Below, one piece after another: positions 1 through 8,900 of a stretch of 64,000 nt of DNA (its first letter is position 1; each line of letters opens with the position of its first letter). The stretch lies in contig NZ_JACXXG010000001.1 of the NCBI RefSeq assembly GCF_014764705.1, positions 62,001-126,000 on the forward strand, written 5' to 3'. The notes beneath the pieces are model-generated. The model was not told where the DNA came from, made no database searches, and saw only the letters and a program-made list of their open reading frames with translations. This DNA comes from Stutzerimonas kunmingensis (GTDB lineage Bacteria; Pseudomonadota; Gammaproteobacteria; Pseudomonadales; Pseudomonadaceae). Position numbers and translations under genes: made by a program.

Positions 1-1
1 C

Positions 2-406
2 GAGGTGTTTGACAAGCTGACCATCCTGCAGATCAAGGCAGGCAAGCTGCAGGACGCCGTCAAGCTGGCCAATGTGCAAAGGGAGCGCCTGGCCATTGAG
101 AACGTGGTGGGTGAGATCTCGCGCTTTCCCGCTGGCCTGCCCGCGCTGGTGCAGGCGCTCAAGGACATCAACACCCAGCTGTGGGACGTGGAAGATGCCA
201 AGCGCGATTGCGAACGGCGCCAGTGCTTTGACGACAGCTTTGTGCAACTGGCCCGCAAGGTGTACTTCGGCAACGACCAGCGGGCGGTGATCAAGCGCCA
301 GATCAACGAGCTGCTGGGCAGCGCGCTGGTGGAGGAGAAGTCTTACCGGGCTTACCAATTCCTAACAACAAACACAACAAAAGGACACCCGCTTTGTTCT
401 TGCTGA
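2..406 (+). CDS. DUF6165 family protein, 5'-truncated by the window edge
   Basis: The reading frame is open from base 2, and the GTG at 5 is an internal valine (E-V-F-D-K-L-T-I), so the true start is upstream. The visible 134 residues carry the DUF6165 pattern: FDKLTIL, a charged helical middle, DCERR near residue 68, and VEEKSY near the end. Family function is unknown; members often sit beside genes for very large secreted proteins, with TIGR03032 and SapC genes. The last 15 or so residues (after the SYRAY stretch) are not family-like. They are encoded by sequence that recurs upstream of the second transposase copy near 12,030, so the original C-terminus appears to have been replaced by an insertion. 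The family call is from memory of conserved motifs. Confidence 0.75.
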   Translation, partial: EVFDKLTILQIKAGKLQDAVKLANVQRERLAIENVVGEISRFPAGLPALVQALKDINTQLWDVEDAKRDCERRQCFDDSFVQLARKVYFGNDQRAVIKRQINELLGSALVEEKSYRAYQFLTTNTTKGHPLCSC

Positions 407-471
407 ACTAGCCTTCTGCGCTACGCTTGGTTTTCCGTCCGCACCCAGCGGGCCCGGCAGGGATCGCCGTC

Positions 472-1118
472 ATGACACAACCTCGCTCCACCCTTGTGAG
501 CCTTGACGACGCCGCCTGGTATCACTGCGTTTGCCGCTGCGTGCGGCGCGCCTTCCTGTGTGGCGAAGACCGCCTGACCGGCCAGAACTACGATCATCGC
601 CGCGGCTGGATAGCCGAACGTACCAAGGAGTTGGCGCAGGTGTTCGCCATCGACATCGCGGCCTGCGCGGTGATGAGCAATCACTACCACCTGGTCGCCC
701 ATACCTCGATCCGGGAACGCCTGGCGGACGCCAAATCCGCGCCTGCGCCGGGCTCACCGCCAGCAGAGGCCGAACCGGCGACAGCGCTGATGCCTTTCGA
801 TGCGACCAGCCGGGCGCCGTGGGCGATCCCATTCGACTTCGCGGATTATGTTGAGCTGGTCGAATGCACTGGCCGGGCTCAGCATCCGACAAAGAAGGTC
901 GCATCGACGGACGCCAGCCGCAGATCCTGGTGCGGCTGGGCCTGAACGCCGAAGCGTTCATGGCGTATTCCAGCCGTTTCCTGAAGGCCTTCGGCAGCGC
1001 AGCCGGAGTGCCTGCCCAGCTGGTTGCGCTGTGCGACCGGCGTCAGACAAAGTACCCGCGCGGCATGCAGGCGGCGCGACAGGTATTCGGTGGGGAAGGG
1101 GTGAGGCGGGCAGGCTAA
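472..1118 (+). pseudogene. Y1 (HUH) transposase of the REP-associated type, copy 1, broken
   Basis: ATG at 472 opens a protein starting MTQPRSTLVSLDDAAWYH and carrying the HUH-type motif SNHYHLV of Y1_Tnp (IS200-like/RAYT) transposases. Directly after this motif the frame jumps to TSIRERLADAK, whereas copy 2 keeps about 35 more codons here, so an internal deletion has removed the middle of the gene. Near 897 one G is missing relative to copy 2, which shifts the frame; the proper C-terminus (LVRLGLNAEAFMAYSS...) continues in another frame and stops at 1116-1118. The product cannot be a full transposase. The roughly 100 bp upstream (from about 370) is also shared with copy 2. Confidence 0.85.
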
Positions 1119-1253
1119 CCCCCTGGCGAACGATGGCCGTCACAGCCTCCCGCCTCACCTCGATATCATCCTCATGGTCCCTGGCGACCAAGCCACGCAC
1201 CATGTCGGCCTAGCCGCACTGCGCGTACCCACGCCCAACCATCGAGGATTCTC

Positions 1254-1502
1254 ATGTGCTTCCTGCCCTGTTGCCCAACGCCCTTCTGGCTGCTCTGGCC
1301 TGCGTTCCGCGAACACTGGCTGGCCCAGGTGGGCGAAGACATCCTCTATCCGGTGCCGGGCGATGCGAAGGCTGAGGATCATGACGCAAGCGGCGAGACG
1401 GGCGAGGAGGGTGACGCGCTCATCGCGACGGCCCCAAGCAGAAAATCCGCGAAGCTCAAGAAGGCCCGCGAGGCCGAGGCGGAGCAAGCTTCAAGGAGAT
1501 AA
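1254..1502 (+). pseudogene. Remnant of an integrative-element protein (uncertain)
   Basis: A short frame of 82 codons begins with ATG at 1254 and contains WLAQVGEDILYPVPG and a lysine/alanine-rich charged tail (KLKKAREAEAEQ). I do not recognise a named family. The tail resembles the end of conserved proteins found on integrative conjugative elements and plasmids, and the next two remnants downstream also look like genes from such elements. It has no convincing ribosome binding site. It is best read as a scar of an old mobile island; a small real gene is possible but less likely. Confidence 0.35.
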
Positions 1503-1569
1503 GGCTTCTGCTGCTGTCGATGACGACCAACCCGACGAGGCTCGCCTGGTTCAGGCCAGCGAGACCCAC

Positions 1570-1938
1570 GATGCAAGTCTTGCGTGACCGTGCGTCCGTT
1601 GCGCGTCTAGCCGATTCGGACTTGCGCGATCTAATCGAAAAACGGATTCGGCGGATCGAGGAATCCATGCCTTGGGATGCGGCGCGCTCGGTCTGTTCAT
1701 CGTCGCCGAGCGGCGCGACACCATCGACACGCTTGTAGCCGCGACGGGCATCGCCAGCGTGACCGGCTTCGAGTTCTCCAACGAACACGCCCACTACTAC
1801 GAGGCCGTCTGGATCGTCAGCTACGACTGCTACGGCGTCGACCTGTTCATCCCCAAACGAGCCGACATCGATCCGACGCTGCTGGCGCTGTGCGCCGCCT
1901 TCGCCACGCCAGCGTTGCCCGCCGAGCCTGCAACCTGA
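1570..1938 (+). pseudogene. Conserved mobile-island protein of unknown function, frameshifted
   Basis: Two overlapping frames add up to one recognisable protein. The first (to about 1675) contains DSDLRDLIEKRI; the second (1672-1938) contains LFIVAERRDTIDTL, YYEAVWIVSYDCYGVDLFIPK and ends in LLALCAAFATPA. The combination matches a conserved protein of unknown function carried by conjugative elements, whose usual pattern is a DLRDLIE-type start, a 'VVEPGDT' segment and a 'DGFGV.VFVPK' segment near the end. A frame change near 1670 and the lack of an intact start mark it as a pseudogene. The family call is from memory of the motif order. Confidence 0.5.
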
Positions 1939-2045
1939 TCATCCGCGACACATCCGCCTGGTTACTTCTTTTCTCTTCATCACGATCTGACGCAGACTCC
2001 GGCATCGCCTGGAACGGCGATGCCGCATCTTGCCGTGGAGACTCA

Positions 2046-2403
2046 CATGCGCTTTTCCCGGACCGATCAACTACCTTTTCTCGACTGGCCAGGTCGTCGC
2101 CACGCCTGATGTGCTGAACCTGTTGGCCTAGGCTCTGTACGAAAAGTGCCTGCGCTCGGTGATGCTTCAACGGGTTCGGAATGCTCATTTACAGCACGTA
2201 AACTCCGCTTCCTCACCCGTTTTTGCCTCGCCTGACCTTCGCTCGACGACTTTTCGTACAGAACCTAACACCGCGTCGAGGCTTTCACCTTGATCCTGCG
2301 CCACCAGGCCGGCGACTGGGGTGACGCGCTGTGCGCCGAGGACGCCGCGCGCAACGACGAGGCGCTGCGCAGCGCCACCACCACCTGCGCCCGGACGACT
2401 ACT
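2046..2403 (+). pseudogene. Mobile-element 'GQVVATP...HQxGDWGD' protein, split by a short TIR element
   Basis: The part before 2130 encodes FSTGQVVATPDVLNLLA and the part after 2268 encodes RHQAGDWGDALCAEDAARNDEAL. These are the two halves of a short conserved protein found on plasmids and integrative elements (often without assigned function, sometimes labelled a restriction-related protein). The 135-bp element at 2131-2265 lies exactly between them. There is also a frame change just after the ATG at 2046 and another after the insertion, so the gene was dead by more than one route. Only the motif halves support the call. Confidence 0.55.
2131..2265. mobile_element. MITE-like element, 135 bp, 17-bp terminal inverted repeats
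   Basis: The left end GGCTCTGTACGAAAAGT (2131-2147) and the right end (2249-2265) are inverted repeats with one mismatch in 17 bases. A TA dinucleotide borders both sides (2129-2130 and 2266-2267), compatible with a target-site duplication; CTA is also possible. The element interrupts a recognisable coding sequence, which fixes its borders. It has no coding capacity, so it must be mobilised in trans. The end sequence is of the kind seen on IS5/IS1182-type insertion sequences, but I cannot name the parent. Confidence 0.7.
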
Positions 2404-2510
2404 GACCGGCGTGCAATCGCTCCCGTCTCGCCCAGCCGGAATTGACTCGCCTTCACGATCCACGTCTCCCGCAGTTGGAGACGCCATGTTCAGCTTAGTC
2501 TGTTGCAACA

Positions 2511-2673
2511 ACTAACTCGGACATAGCCTTACTTTCGGCGTAATCCGAACAGCAAGCTTTCACCTTCGTTATATTTAATTGATCCAGGTTAATTCCTGCG
2601 CTACTTTCGGCCCCATAGCCAGCAGTGATGAGCCTCCTCTTTGCCGGTCCCATAACACCACCGTAGCCTCATC
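2511..2673. promoter_or_regulatory. AT-richer gap, probable promoter region of the surface module
   Basis: This 163-bp gap is clearly richer in A+T than its surroundings, for example the ttatatttaattgatcc stretch at about 2568-2584. It precedes the first gene of a plus-strand cluster. No single promoter can be assigned with confidence by eye. Confidence 0.3.
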
Positions 2674-3198
2674 ATGACTCTATTCAGTCCTCATACCTGG
2701 TGGCTCACGGGACTTCCCAGCGCCGGCAAGACCACATTGGCGAACGCCCTCGTAGTCCGCCTGCGTGCCGATGCCATTCCGGCCTGCGTCATCGACGGCG
2801 ACGAAATCAGACAGGGCCTGTGCCGCGACCTCGGTTTCAGCGCTGCCGACCGTGCCGAAAACATGCGGCGGGTCGCAGAGCTCGCCAGACTCATCAACCA
2901 GTCTGGCATCCATGCCGTGATCGCGCTGGTGTCGCCCACCCGGCAGGGGCGGGCCCGGGCGCGGGAGATTATCGGTGGTGACAGGTTCATCGAGGTACAT
3001 GTCGCCACCCCTCTAGCCGTCTGCGAAGAACGTGATCCCAAAGGCCTCTACCGTCGCGCCAGAAATGGGGAGCTCGCTGACCTGACCGGCATCTCGGCGG
3101 CTTATGAAGCACCGGCCGCGCCGGATATCCGCATCGACACCAGTCGATGCGACGTAGCCAAGGCCATCGATCAACTCCTGAACCGGGCAATCAAGTGA
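2674..3198 (+). CDS. cysC: Adenylylsulfate kinase (APS kinase, CysC type)
   Basis: The 174-residue product should phosphorylate adenosine 5'-phosphosulfate to PAPS, the sulfate donor for sulfotransferases. The P-loop is GLPSAGKTT near residue 13. DGDEIRQGL, LGFSAADRAENMRR, SPTRQ, ERDPKGLYRRAR and TGISAAYEAP follow in the order typical of the family. It is a stand-alone kinase domain, slightly shorter than the usual 195-200 residues. No CysD/CysN sulfurylase or sulfotransferase is near. The downstream TIGR03032 gene starts inside its stop (GTGA), so the two are probably translated together. That points to a role in making or modifying the surface protein encoded next, rather than general sulfate assimilation; this role is inference. 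Confidence 0.85.
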   Translation: MTLFSPHTWWLTGLPSAGKTTLANALVVRLRADAIPACVIDGDEIRQGLCRDLGFSAADRAENMRRVAELARLINQSGIHAVIALVSPTRQGRARAREIIGGDRFIEVHVATPLAVCEERDPKGLYRRARNGELADLTGISAAYEAPAAPDIRIDTSRCDVAKAIDQLLNRAIK

Positions 3199-4430
3199 GC
3201 GAAGAAATCCCCCAGCCAAAAAAACTCAACGACTGGACTGTCGCCGACTACGCGCGCAGCGGTTTTGATACGGGCGGCAAGGCCACACCTGAACTGCGCC
3301 AGGCCGCCGGCAAGCCGCAGCTGATGCCCTCGCCCGGCCTCGCCGCCTGGCTGGCCGAGCACAACGGCTCGCTGGTTTTCTCCACCTACCAGACCGGCCG
3401 CCTGTTCTTTCTCGGCAGCAACCCGGATGGCTCGCTCTATGCCCAGGAACGCGTGGTCGGCACTGCCATGGGCCTGGCCATCGACCATGACAAGCTGTGG
3501 ATTGGCAATCGCGAGCAGATCTGGCGCTTTGCCAATGCCGGCGCTGACGAGATCAATGGCGAAGTCTACGACGCCATTTACATGCCCAGAAAAGGCTATC
3601 TGGTCGGAAACAGCAACACCCACGACGTCTTGGCCGATGTGAGCTTCCGCGGCGAGCATTTCGACTTTCTCTACGCCAACACGCAGTTCAGCTGCGTCGC
3701 CTCCGTCGATGAGCACTACACCTTCCGCCCGGTTTGGGTCCCGGATTTCATTTCGGTGCTGGCGCCGGAAGACCGCTGCCACCTGAATGGCATCTGTGCC
3801 CGCGACGGCGAACTCGCCTACGCCACCATTTGCGGCCGCTTTGACAGCAAACTGGGCTGGAAGGGCGTCAAGAGCCACGGCGGTTTCGTGGTCGATGTGC
3901 AAAGCGGCGAGACGGTGTGTACCGGCCTCTCGATGCCACATTCGCCGCGCTGGCACGATGGCCGGCTGTGGCTCATCAATTCCGGCGAAGCCCAGCTCGG
4001 CTACGTCGATTTCGAAAGCAAAAGTTTCGTGCCCGTGGTGCTGTGCCAGGGTTTCGCGCGCGGCATCGCCTTCGTTGGCGATTACGCCGTGGTGGCCCTT
4101 TCCCGCCTGCGCCCGGACAAGGACGGCCTCGTCGGCCAGATCAACCTCGCCGAGCGCCTGGAGGCGCAAGGCCATTACCAGCGCTGCGGTCTTCTCGTCT
4201 TCAACCTCAAGACCGGCCGGCTCGCCCACTGGCTGACCATCGAAGGCCAGGTTACCGAGCTCTACGACGTCGTCTTCCTGCCCGGCCTCCGCCGCCCCTA
4301 CACCCCCGGCTTCCGCGAGCCGGAACAGCACCAGTGGCGCATGCATCTGCCGCCCGGACCGTGGGCGGCGGAACCGAAGCCCGCGAAGGATTTCCCCGGC
4401 TGGCAGCCGCAACCCGCAAGAATTGAATAA
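3195..4430 (+). CDS. TIGR03032 family beta-propeller-like protein
   Basis: I take GTG at 3195, overlapping the kinase stop, rather than the upstream in-frame ATG at 3147; this gives 411 residues. Characteristic blocks are GLAIDHDKLWIGNREQIWRF, VASVDEHYTF, APEDRCHLNGI, LSMPHSPRWHDGRLWLINSGEAQLGYVD and ELYDVVFLPG near the C-terminus, in TIGR03032 order. The repeated W-L/D-G pattern suggests a propeller fold. The biochemical function is unknown. The family is commonly found beside genes for giant secreted proteins, as here. There is no signal peptide, so it is probably cytoplasmic. The stop lies 32 bp before the next start, consistent with one operon. Confidence 0.85.
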   Translation: MSEEIPQPKKLNDWTVADYARSGFDTGGKATPELRQAAGKPQLMPSPGLAAWLAEHNGSLVFSTYQTGRLFFLGSNPDGSLYAQERVVGTAMGLAIDHDKLWIGNREQIWRFANAGADEINGEVYDAIYMPRKGYLVGNSNTHDVLADVSFRGEHFDFLYANTQFSCVASVDEHYTFRPVWVPDFISVLAPEDRCHLNGICARDGELAYATICGRFDSKLGWKGVKSHGGFVVDVQSGETVCTGLSMPHSPRWHDGRLWLINSGEAQLGYVDFESKSFVPVVLCQGFARGIAFVGDYAVVALSRLRPDKDGLVGQINLAERLEAQGHYQRCGLLVFNLKTGRLAHWLTIEGQVTELYDVVFLPGLRRPYTPGFREPEQHQWRMHLPPGPWAAEPKPAKDFPGWQPQPARIE

Positions 4431-4462
4431 AACCACCAAAGTAACGCGCAGGGAGCCCGAAC

Positions 4463-5908
4463 ATGAGCCAGACCCCGATCACCCCCACCGAGGTCATCGT
4501 CATCGACGCCGGCGTCAGCGACTGGAAAACCCTGGTCGCCGGCCTCTCTCCCGACATTCCGGTGATCCTGCTGCCGGCGGGCAGCGACGGCGTCGCAGCG
4601 CTCGCGGCAGGGCTCGCGGGCTATGGGGAACTGTCCGCCCTGCACCTGGTGAGTCACGGCGGCAGCGGCTATCTGCAGCTGGGCGACACCCGTTTCGACG
4701 CGGCCGCGCTCGCCACGCATGGCGACGAACTCGCGGCCATCGGCGCCCACCTCGCGCCGGGTGCCGACCTGCTGGTTTACGGTTGCTCGGTGGCGGCGGG
4801 CGAGGCGGGGGCAGCTTTCGTCGCCGACCTCGCTGCCGCGCTCGGCGGCGCCGACATCGCCGCCTCGACCGACCGCACCGGGCCGCTGGCGCTGGGCGGC
4901 GACTGGGACCTGGAATACGCGGCGGGGGAAATCGAGACCGTGCTGCCGTTTACGGTGCAGGGGATGCAGGGGATTGATCAATGTTTGGGTTGTACGTCAG
5001 TGGGTCTGCCAACCTCTACCAACAATAACTGTGGCGGCGACACCACGCCGCCCAGCGTCTCGTCGATCAACCGGAGCGGCAGTTCGCTCACCAACGCCAG
5101 CAGCGTCAGTTTCACGGTCACCTTTTCCGAAAACGTCAGCGGGGTCGATAGCAGTGACTTTCAGCTGACCACCACGGACACAGCGTCTGGCTCCATCGCC
5201 TCGGTCAGCGGCAGCGGCAGCAGCTACACCGTGACGGTCAACAGCGTCAGCGGCGATGGCATGCTCAGGCTTGATTTGAAGAACGCCGGCACCGGCATTG
5301 CCGATACGCCCGGCAACGCAATCACCACCGGCTTCACGTTGGGCCAGACCTACACCATCGATAACACCGCGCCCCGGGTCACATCGGTAGGCGTCCCGGC
5401 CAACGCCACCTACGACATCGGCCAGAATCTCGACTTCACCGTCAATTTCGACGGGGCTGTCACCGTCAACACCGGTGGCGGCACGCCCTACATCCCCGTC
5501 ACGCTGGACACTGGCGGCATCGTCCAGGCGGCCTATCTTTCCGGCAGCGGCGCCAGCGCCCTCGTTTTCCGCTACACCGTCGTCGGCGGCAACCTCGACA
5601 GCAACGGCATTGCCGTCGGCGTCGCCATCAACGCCAATGACGGCACCCTCAGGGATGCCGCCGGCAATGACGCCACCCTTACGCTGAACTCGGTCGGCGC
5701 CACCGCGGGGGTGCTGGTTTCGACCAACGCAGCACCTGCCTTCAGTGCGCTCAATGGCGGCGCCTCCTTCATCGAAGGCAGCAGCGCCGTTGTCGTCGAC
5801 AGCGACGTCACGGTCGCCGATACCGAACTGGACGCGCTTGCTTCGGGTGCAGGCAATTACAACGGCGCCTCCCTGACCATCGCCCGCAGCGGCGGCGCCA
5901 ACAGCTAG
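4463..5908 (+). CDS. Giant surface protein, N-terminal part (DUF4347 and Ig-like), ends at an in-frame amber codon
   Basis: ATG at 4463 follows GGGAGC. Residues about 10-165 form a DUF4347 domain (LHLVSHGGSGYLQLG, LLVYGCSVAAGEAG, DWDLEY). Then come two bacterial Ig-like/invasion-type repeats starting near residues 192 (TPPSVSSINRSG) and 303 (TAPRVTSVGVPA), and the beginning of a third module. There is no N-terminal signal peptide, as in type I-secreted proteins. The frame stops at TAG 5906-5908 inside the common motif GANS-x-DLF, and the same frame then stays open to 10426. So this is the first quarter of one gene of 1988 codons. It may yield only a 481-residue fragment unless the stop is suppressed or is a sequencing error. 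Confidence 0.8.
   Translation: MSQTPITPTEVIVIDAGVSDWKTLVAGLSPDIPVILLPAGSDGVAALAAGLAGYGELSALHLVSHGGSGYLQLGDTRFDAAALATHGDELAAIGAHLAPGADLLVYGCSVAAGEAGAAFVADLAAALGGADIAASTDRTGPLALGGDWDLEYAAGEIETVLPFTVQGMQGIDQCLGCTSVGLPTSTNNNCGGDTTPPSVSSINRSGSSLTNASSVSFTVTFSENVSGVDSSDFQLTTTDTASGSIASVSGSGSSYTVTVNSVSGDGMLRLDLKNAGTGIADTPGNAITTGFTLGQTYTIDNTAPRVTSVGVPANATYDIGQNLDFTVNFDGAVTVNTGGGTPYIPVTLDTGGIVQAAYLSGSGASALVFRYTVVGGNLDSNGIAVGVAINANDGTLRDAAGNDATLTLNSVGATAGVLVSTNAAPAFSALNGGASFIEGSSAVVVDSDVTVADTELDALASGAGNYNGASLTIARSGGANS
5906..5908 (+). other. In-frame amber codon interrupting the giant surface-protein gene
   Basis: The codons around it read GANS-TAG-DLFANSG, and related modules have Q or E at this place (ANSQDVF or ANSEDVF type). 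A single base change from CAG or GAG explains it. Both sides share one reading frame and the same composition, so the rest of the gene has not visibly decayed. Confidence 0.85.
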
Positions 5909-8900
5909 GACCTGTTCGCTAACAGCGGCCTGCTGGGTACGCTGACCGAAGGCCAGAGCTTCACCTACAACGGCAGCGGCGTCGGCACGGTGACCACCAG
6001 TTCCGGCGGCACGCTGGTACTTACCTTCAACAGTAGCGCCACCTCGGCGATCGTCGATTCCGTGCTGCAGGCCATCACCTACAGCAACGGGTCCGACGCA
6101 CCACCGGCCAGCGTCACCCTCGACTGGGTCTTCAACGACGGCACGACCAACTCCAGCGGCACTAATCAGGCGATAGTGAATATCACCGGCGTGAACGACG
6201 CGCCGACCGCCATCTCTCCCACCACCGGCAGCGTCAGCACCTACGACAGCGCCAACAGTACCGTGGCGACGCTGGCGGCGACCGACCTCGATAACACCAC
6301 CTGGACCTACTCCATCCAGTCGGTTTCGCACAACACGCTGGGGTCGGTCACCAACACCAATGGCGCGGTGTTCGACCTCGGCACTGGCGGCTCATCCAGC
6401 ACGGCGGGCGCCACCGCCAGCGCATCGCTGCGCACCGTCAAACCCAGCACACTCACCGCCGGCACCTACACCGTGACGGTTCGTGCCGACGACGGCGCCG
6501 GCGGTATCTTCGATCAGGCGGTGACGGTGACGGCATCCGATACGCTGGTGGTGACGACGGCCAACGACACGTCAGAGGACGCTGCCGACGCTTTCAACAA
6601 CCGCGGCTACGCGGCGGAGCTGGCCGACGGCGGTGGGCTGTCCTTACGCGAGGCGTTGGCTCTGGCCGTGGCCGGCGGCAAGACCATCGGTTTCGCAGCT
6701 GGGCTGAACGGCGGGAACATCTCGCTCGATTCCACGGCCATAGTGGCGGCGAACACCACGTTCCAGCTCGCCAACGGCACCAGCTTCACGATCAGCGGCA
6801 ACAGCCTGATTTTGACCGGCGGGCTGACCATCGACAATGCGTCGAGCAACAACCTCACCCTTTCGGCCAGCCTGACCGATGATGGCGAGAACGAATCGGC
6901 GCTGACCAAGACCGGGGCGGGCACGCTGACTCTGGGCGGCACCAACAATACCGCCGACACCGGCCTCAACACGATCACGGCCACGGATGGCAGGCTGCAG
7001 ATCAGCGCCGCCACCAATCTCGGCACCGACGGCGTGACCTTGAGCGGCGGCGTCACCTTCGCCACCGCCGGCAACATACTGACCGTCAACAATACTTTTG
7101 CAATCGAGACCGGCGGCGCCACCTTTAACCAGACCGGCAGCGGACATCTGACCCTCTCCAATCAGGTTTCCGGCGATGGGCTGCTGACCAAGGCCGGCGG
7201 CGGCAGCATGACCCTATCCGCCAACAGCGATAGCTTTGGTGGCGGCGTGGCGATCAACAACGGCACGCTCAACGCCGCAGCGTCGATCGAAAGCCTCGGT
7301 TACGGGTCGGTGACGCTGAACGGCGGCACGCTCGCCATCACCGACGCCGGGGCGATCAAAAACGACATCGCAGTCAATGCCGATGCGACCATTTCCGACA
7401 GCGATTCCGTCACCTTGTCCGGAAGGATCTCCGGCACGGGCGCGCTGACCAAGGCGGGTGGCGGTGCCCTTACGCTTGCCGGCGACAACAGCAGTTTCGC
7501 CGGCGCGATCAACCTCGACAGCGGCGTGATCATCGCCAGCACCAGCAACGCGCTGGGCACGGCAGCGGGCGGGACTACGTTGGCGAACGGCACGACGCTG
7601 CGGCTCGGCAACGGCGTGACCATCGCCGATGCATTGACCCTGGGCGGCGTCGGGATCAATGCCATTTATGGCGCGCTCAAGGTCAATGAGGGATCGGCCA
7701 CCGTCAACGGCAACATCAGCCTGGCAGCGGACACCAACATTGGCGCCTTCAACGCTGGCGATTTGCTGACGCTGAACGGGGTGATTTCCGGCGACCATAA
7801 CCTGACCAAGGTCGGCAGCGGTTCGCTGGTGCTCTCGGGCAGCAGCACCTACTCGGGCACCACCACCGTCAACGCCGGCACGCTGCGTATTGCCACCGAC
7901 GCCAACCTCGGCGCCGGCCAGGTGGTGCTGGCGGAAGGTACGACGCTGGACCTCACCGGCGCCACCACTATCGACAACACCGTCGCTCTCTCCGGCGCGG
8001 CGACCGTCAGCCATGCCCAGGCCGTCACGCTGTCCGGCGTCATTTCCGGTGCCAACGGCCTGAGCAAGAGCGGCGCCGGCACGCTGACGCTGTCTGCCGT
8101 CAATACCTACAGTGGCACCACCGATGTTGCCTCCGGTACCCTCGCCGTCACTGGCAGCCTCGCTGGCGGCGCCTGGATCAATAGCGGTGCCGCGCTCACC
8201 GGTACCGGCACCTTGGGCGGTGCCGTGATCCTGGAGCAAAATAGCACGCTTGCCGCTGGCAACGCCGGCGCCGGCGCCCTGACGCTCGGCGGGCTGGCCA
8301 ACGCGCAAGGGGGCGCCATCCTGGCTGTCGACCTGCATGGCACCACCGCCGGCAGCGGTTATGACCAACTGGTGGTCAATGGTACGGTCGATGTCAGCGG
8401 CTCCAATCTCAGCCTCGATCTCGGCAGCTTCACCCCCAGCGTCGGCAACAGCTTTACACTGATCGACAACGACAGCACGGATGCCATCATCGGCACCATC
8501 AAGGTCGGCGGCAGCAGCATCACCGAGGGCGGCACCTTCAGCCAGGGCGACAAGATATTTCAGGTTAGTTACATTGGCGGCACCGGCAACGATCTAGTGC
8601 TCAGCGTCATCAACAACGCCCCAGTGCTCAATGCCGCCGCCTCGCCCGCCTTCACCGCCATTGCCCAGGACGTGGCCGATGCGAGCAACCCCGGCCAGAC
8701 CGTCGCCGCGCTCGTGGTCGATGGTTCGATCAGCGATGTCGACGGCACAGCGCTGGAAGCCATTGCCGTCAACGCCGTGGACAATACCCATGGCACCTGG
8801 CAGTACAAGGTGGATGCCGGCGCCTGGACGGCCTTCGATTTTTCCGGCGGCAACAGCGGCAAGACGCTCCTGCTCGCCAGCACGGACAGCATCCGCTTCG

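Noticed and set aside
3171..4439. 422-codon minus-strand frame across the TIGR03032 gene
   Set aside because: Antisense shadow of a well-supported gene with coupled start.
5906..5908. Programmed readthrough or pyrrolysine at the TAG
   Set aside because: No structural element was seen after the codon and no pyrrolysine genes are expected in this group. Point mutation or sequencing error is simpler.
4997..6331. 444-codon minus-strand frame across the amber codon of the surface protein
   Set aside because: Its composition is the low-complexity mirror of the Gly/Ser/Thr-rich repeats, and no domain is visible.
6500..8300. Repeat region of the surface protein as a CRISPR or DNA tandem array
   Set aside because: The similarity is at protein level (autotransporter-type repeats); the DNA repeats are not identical or evenly spaced.
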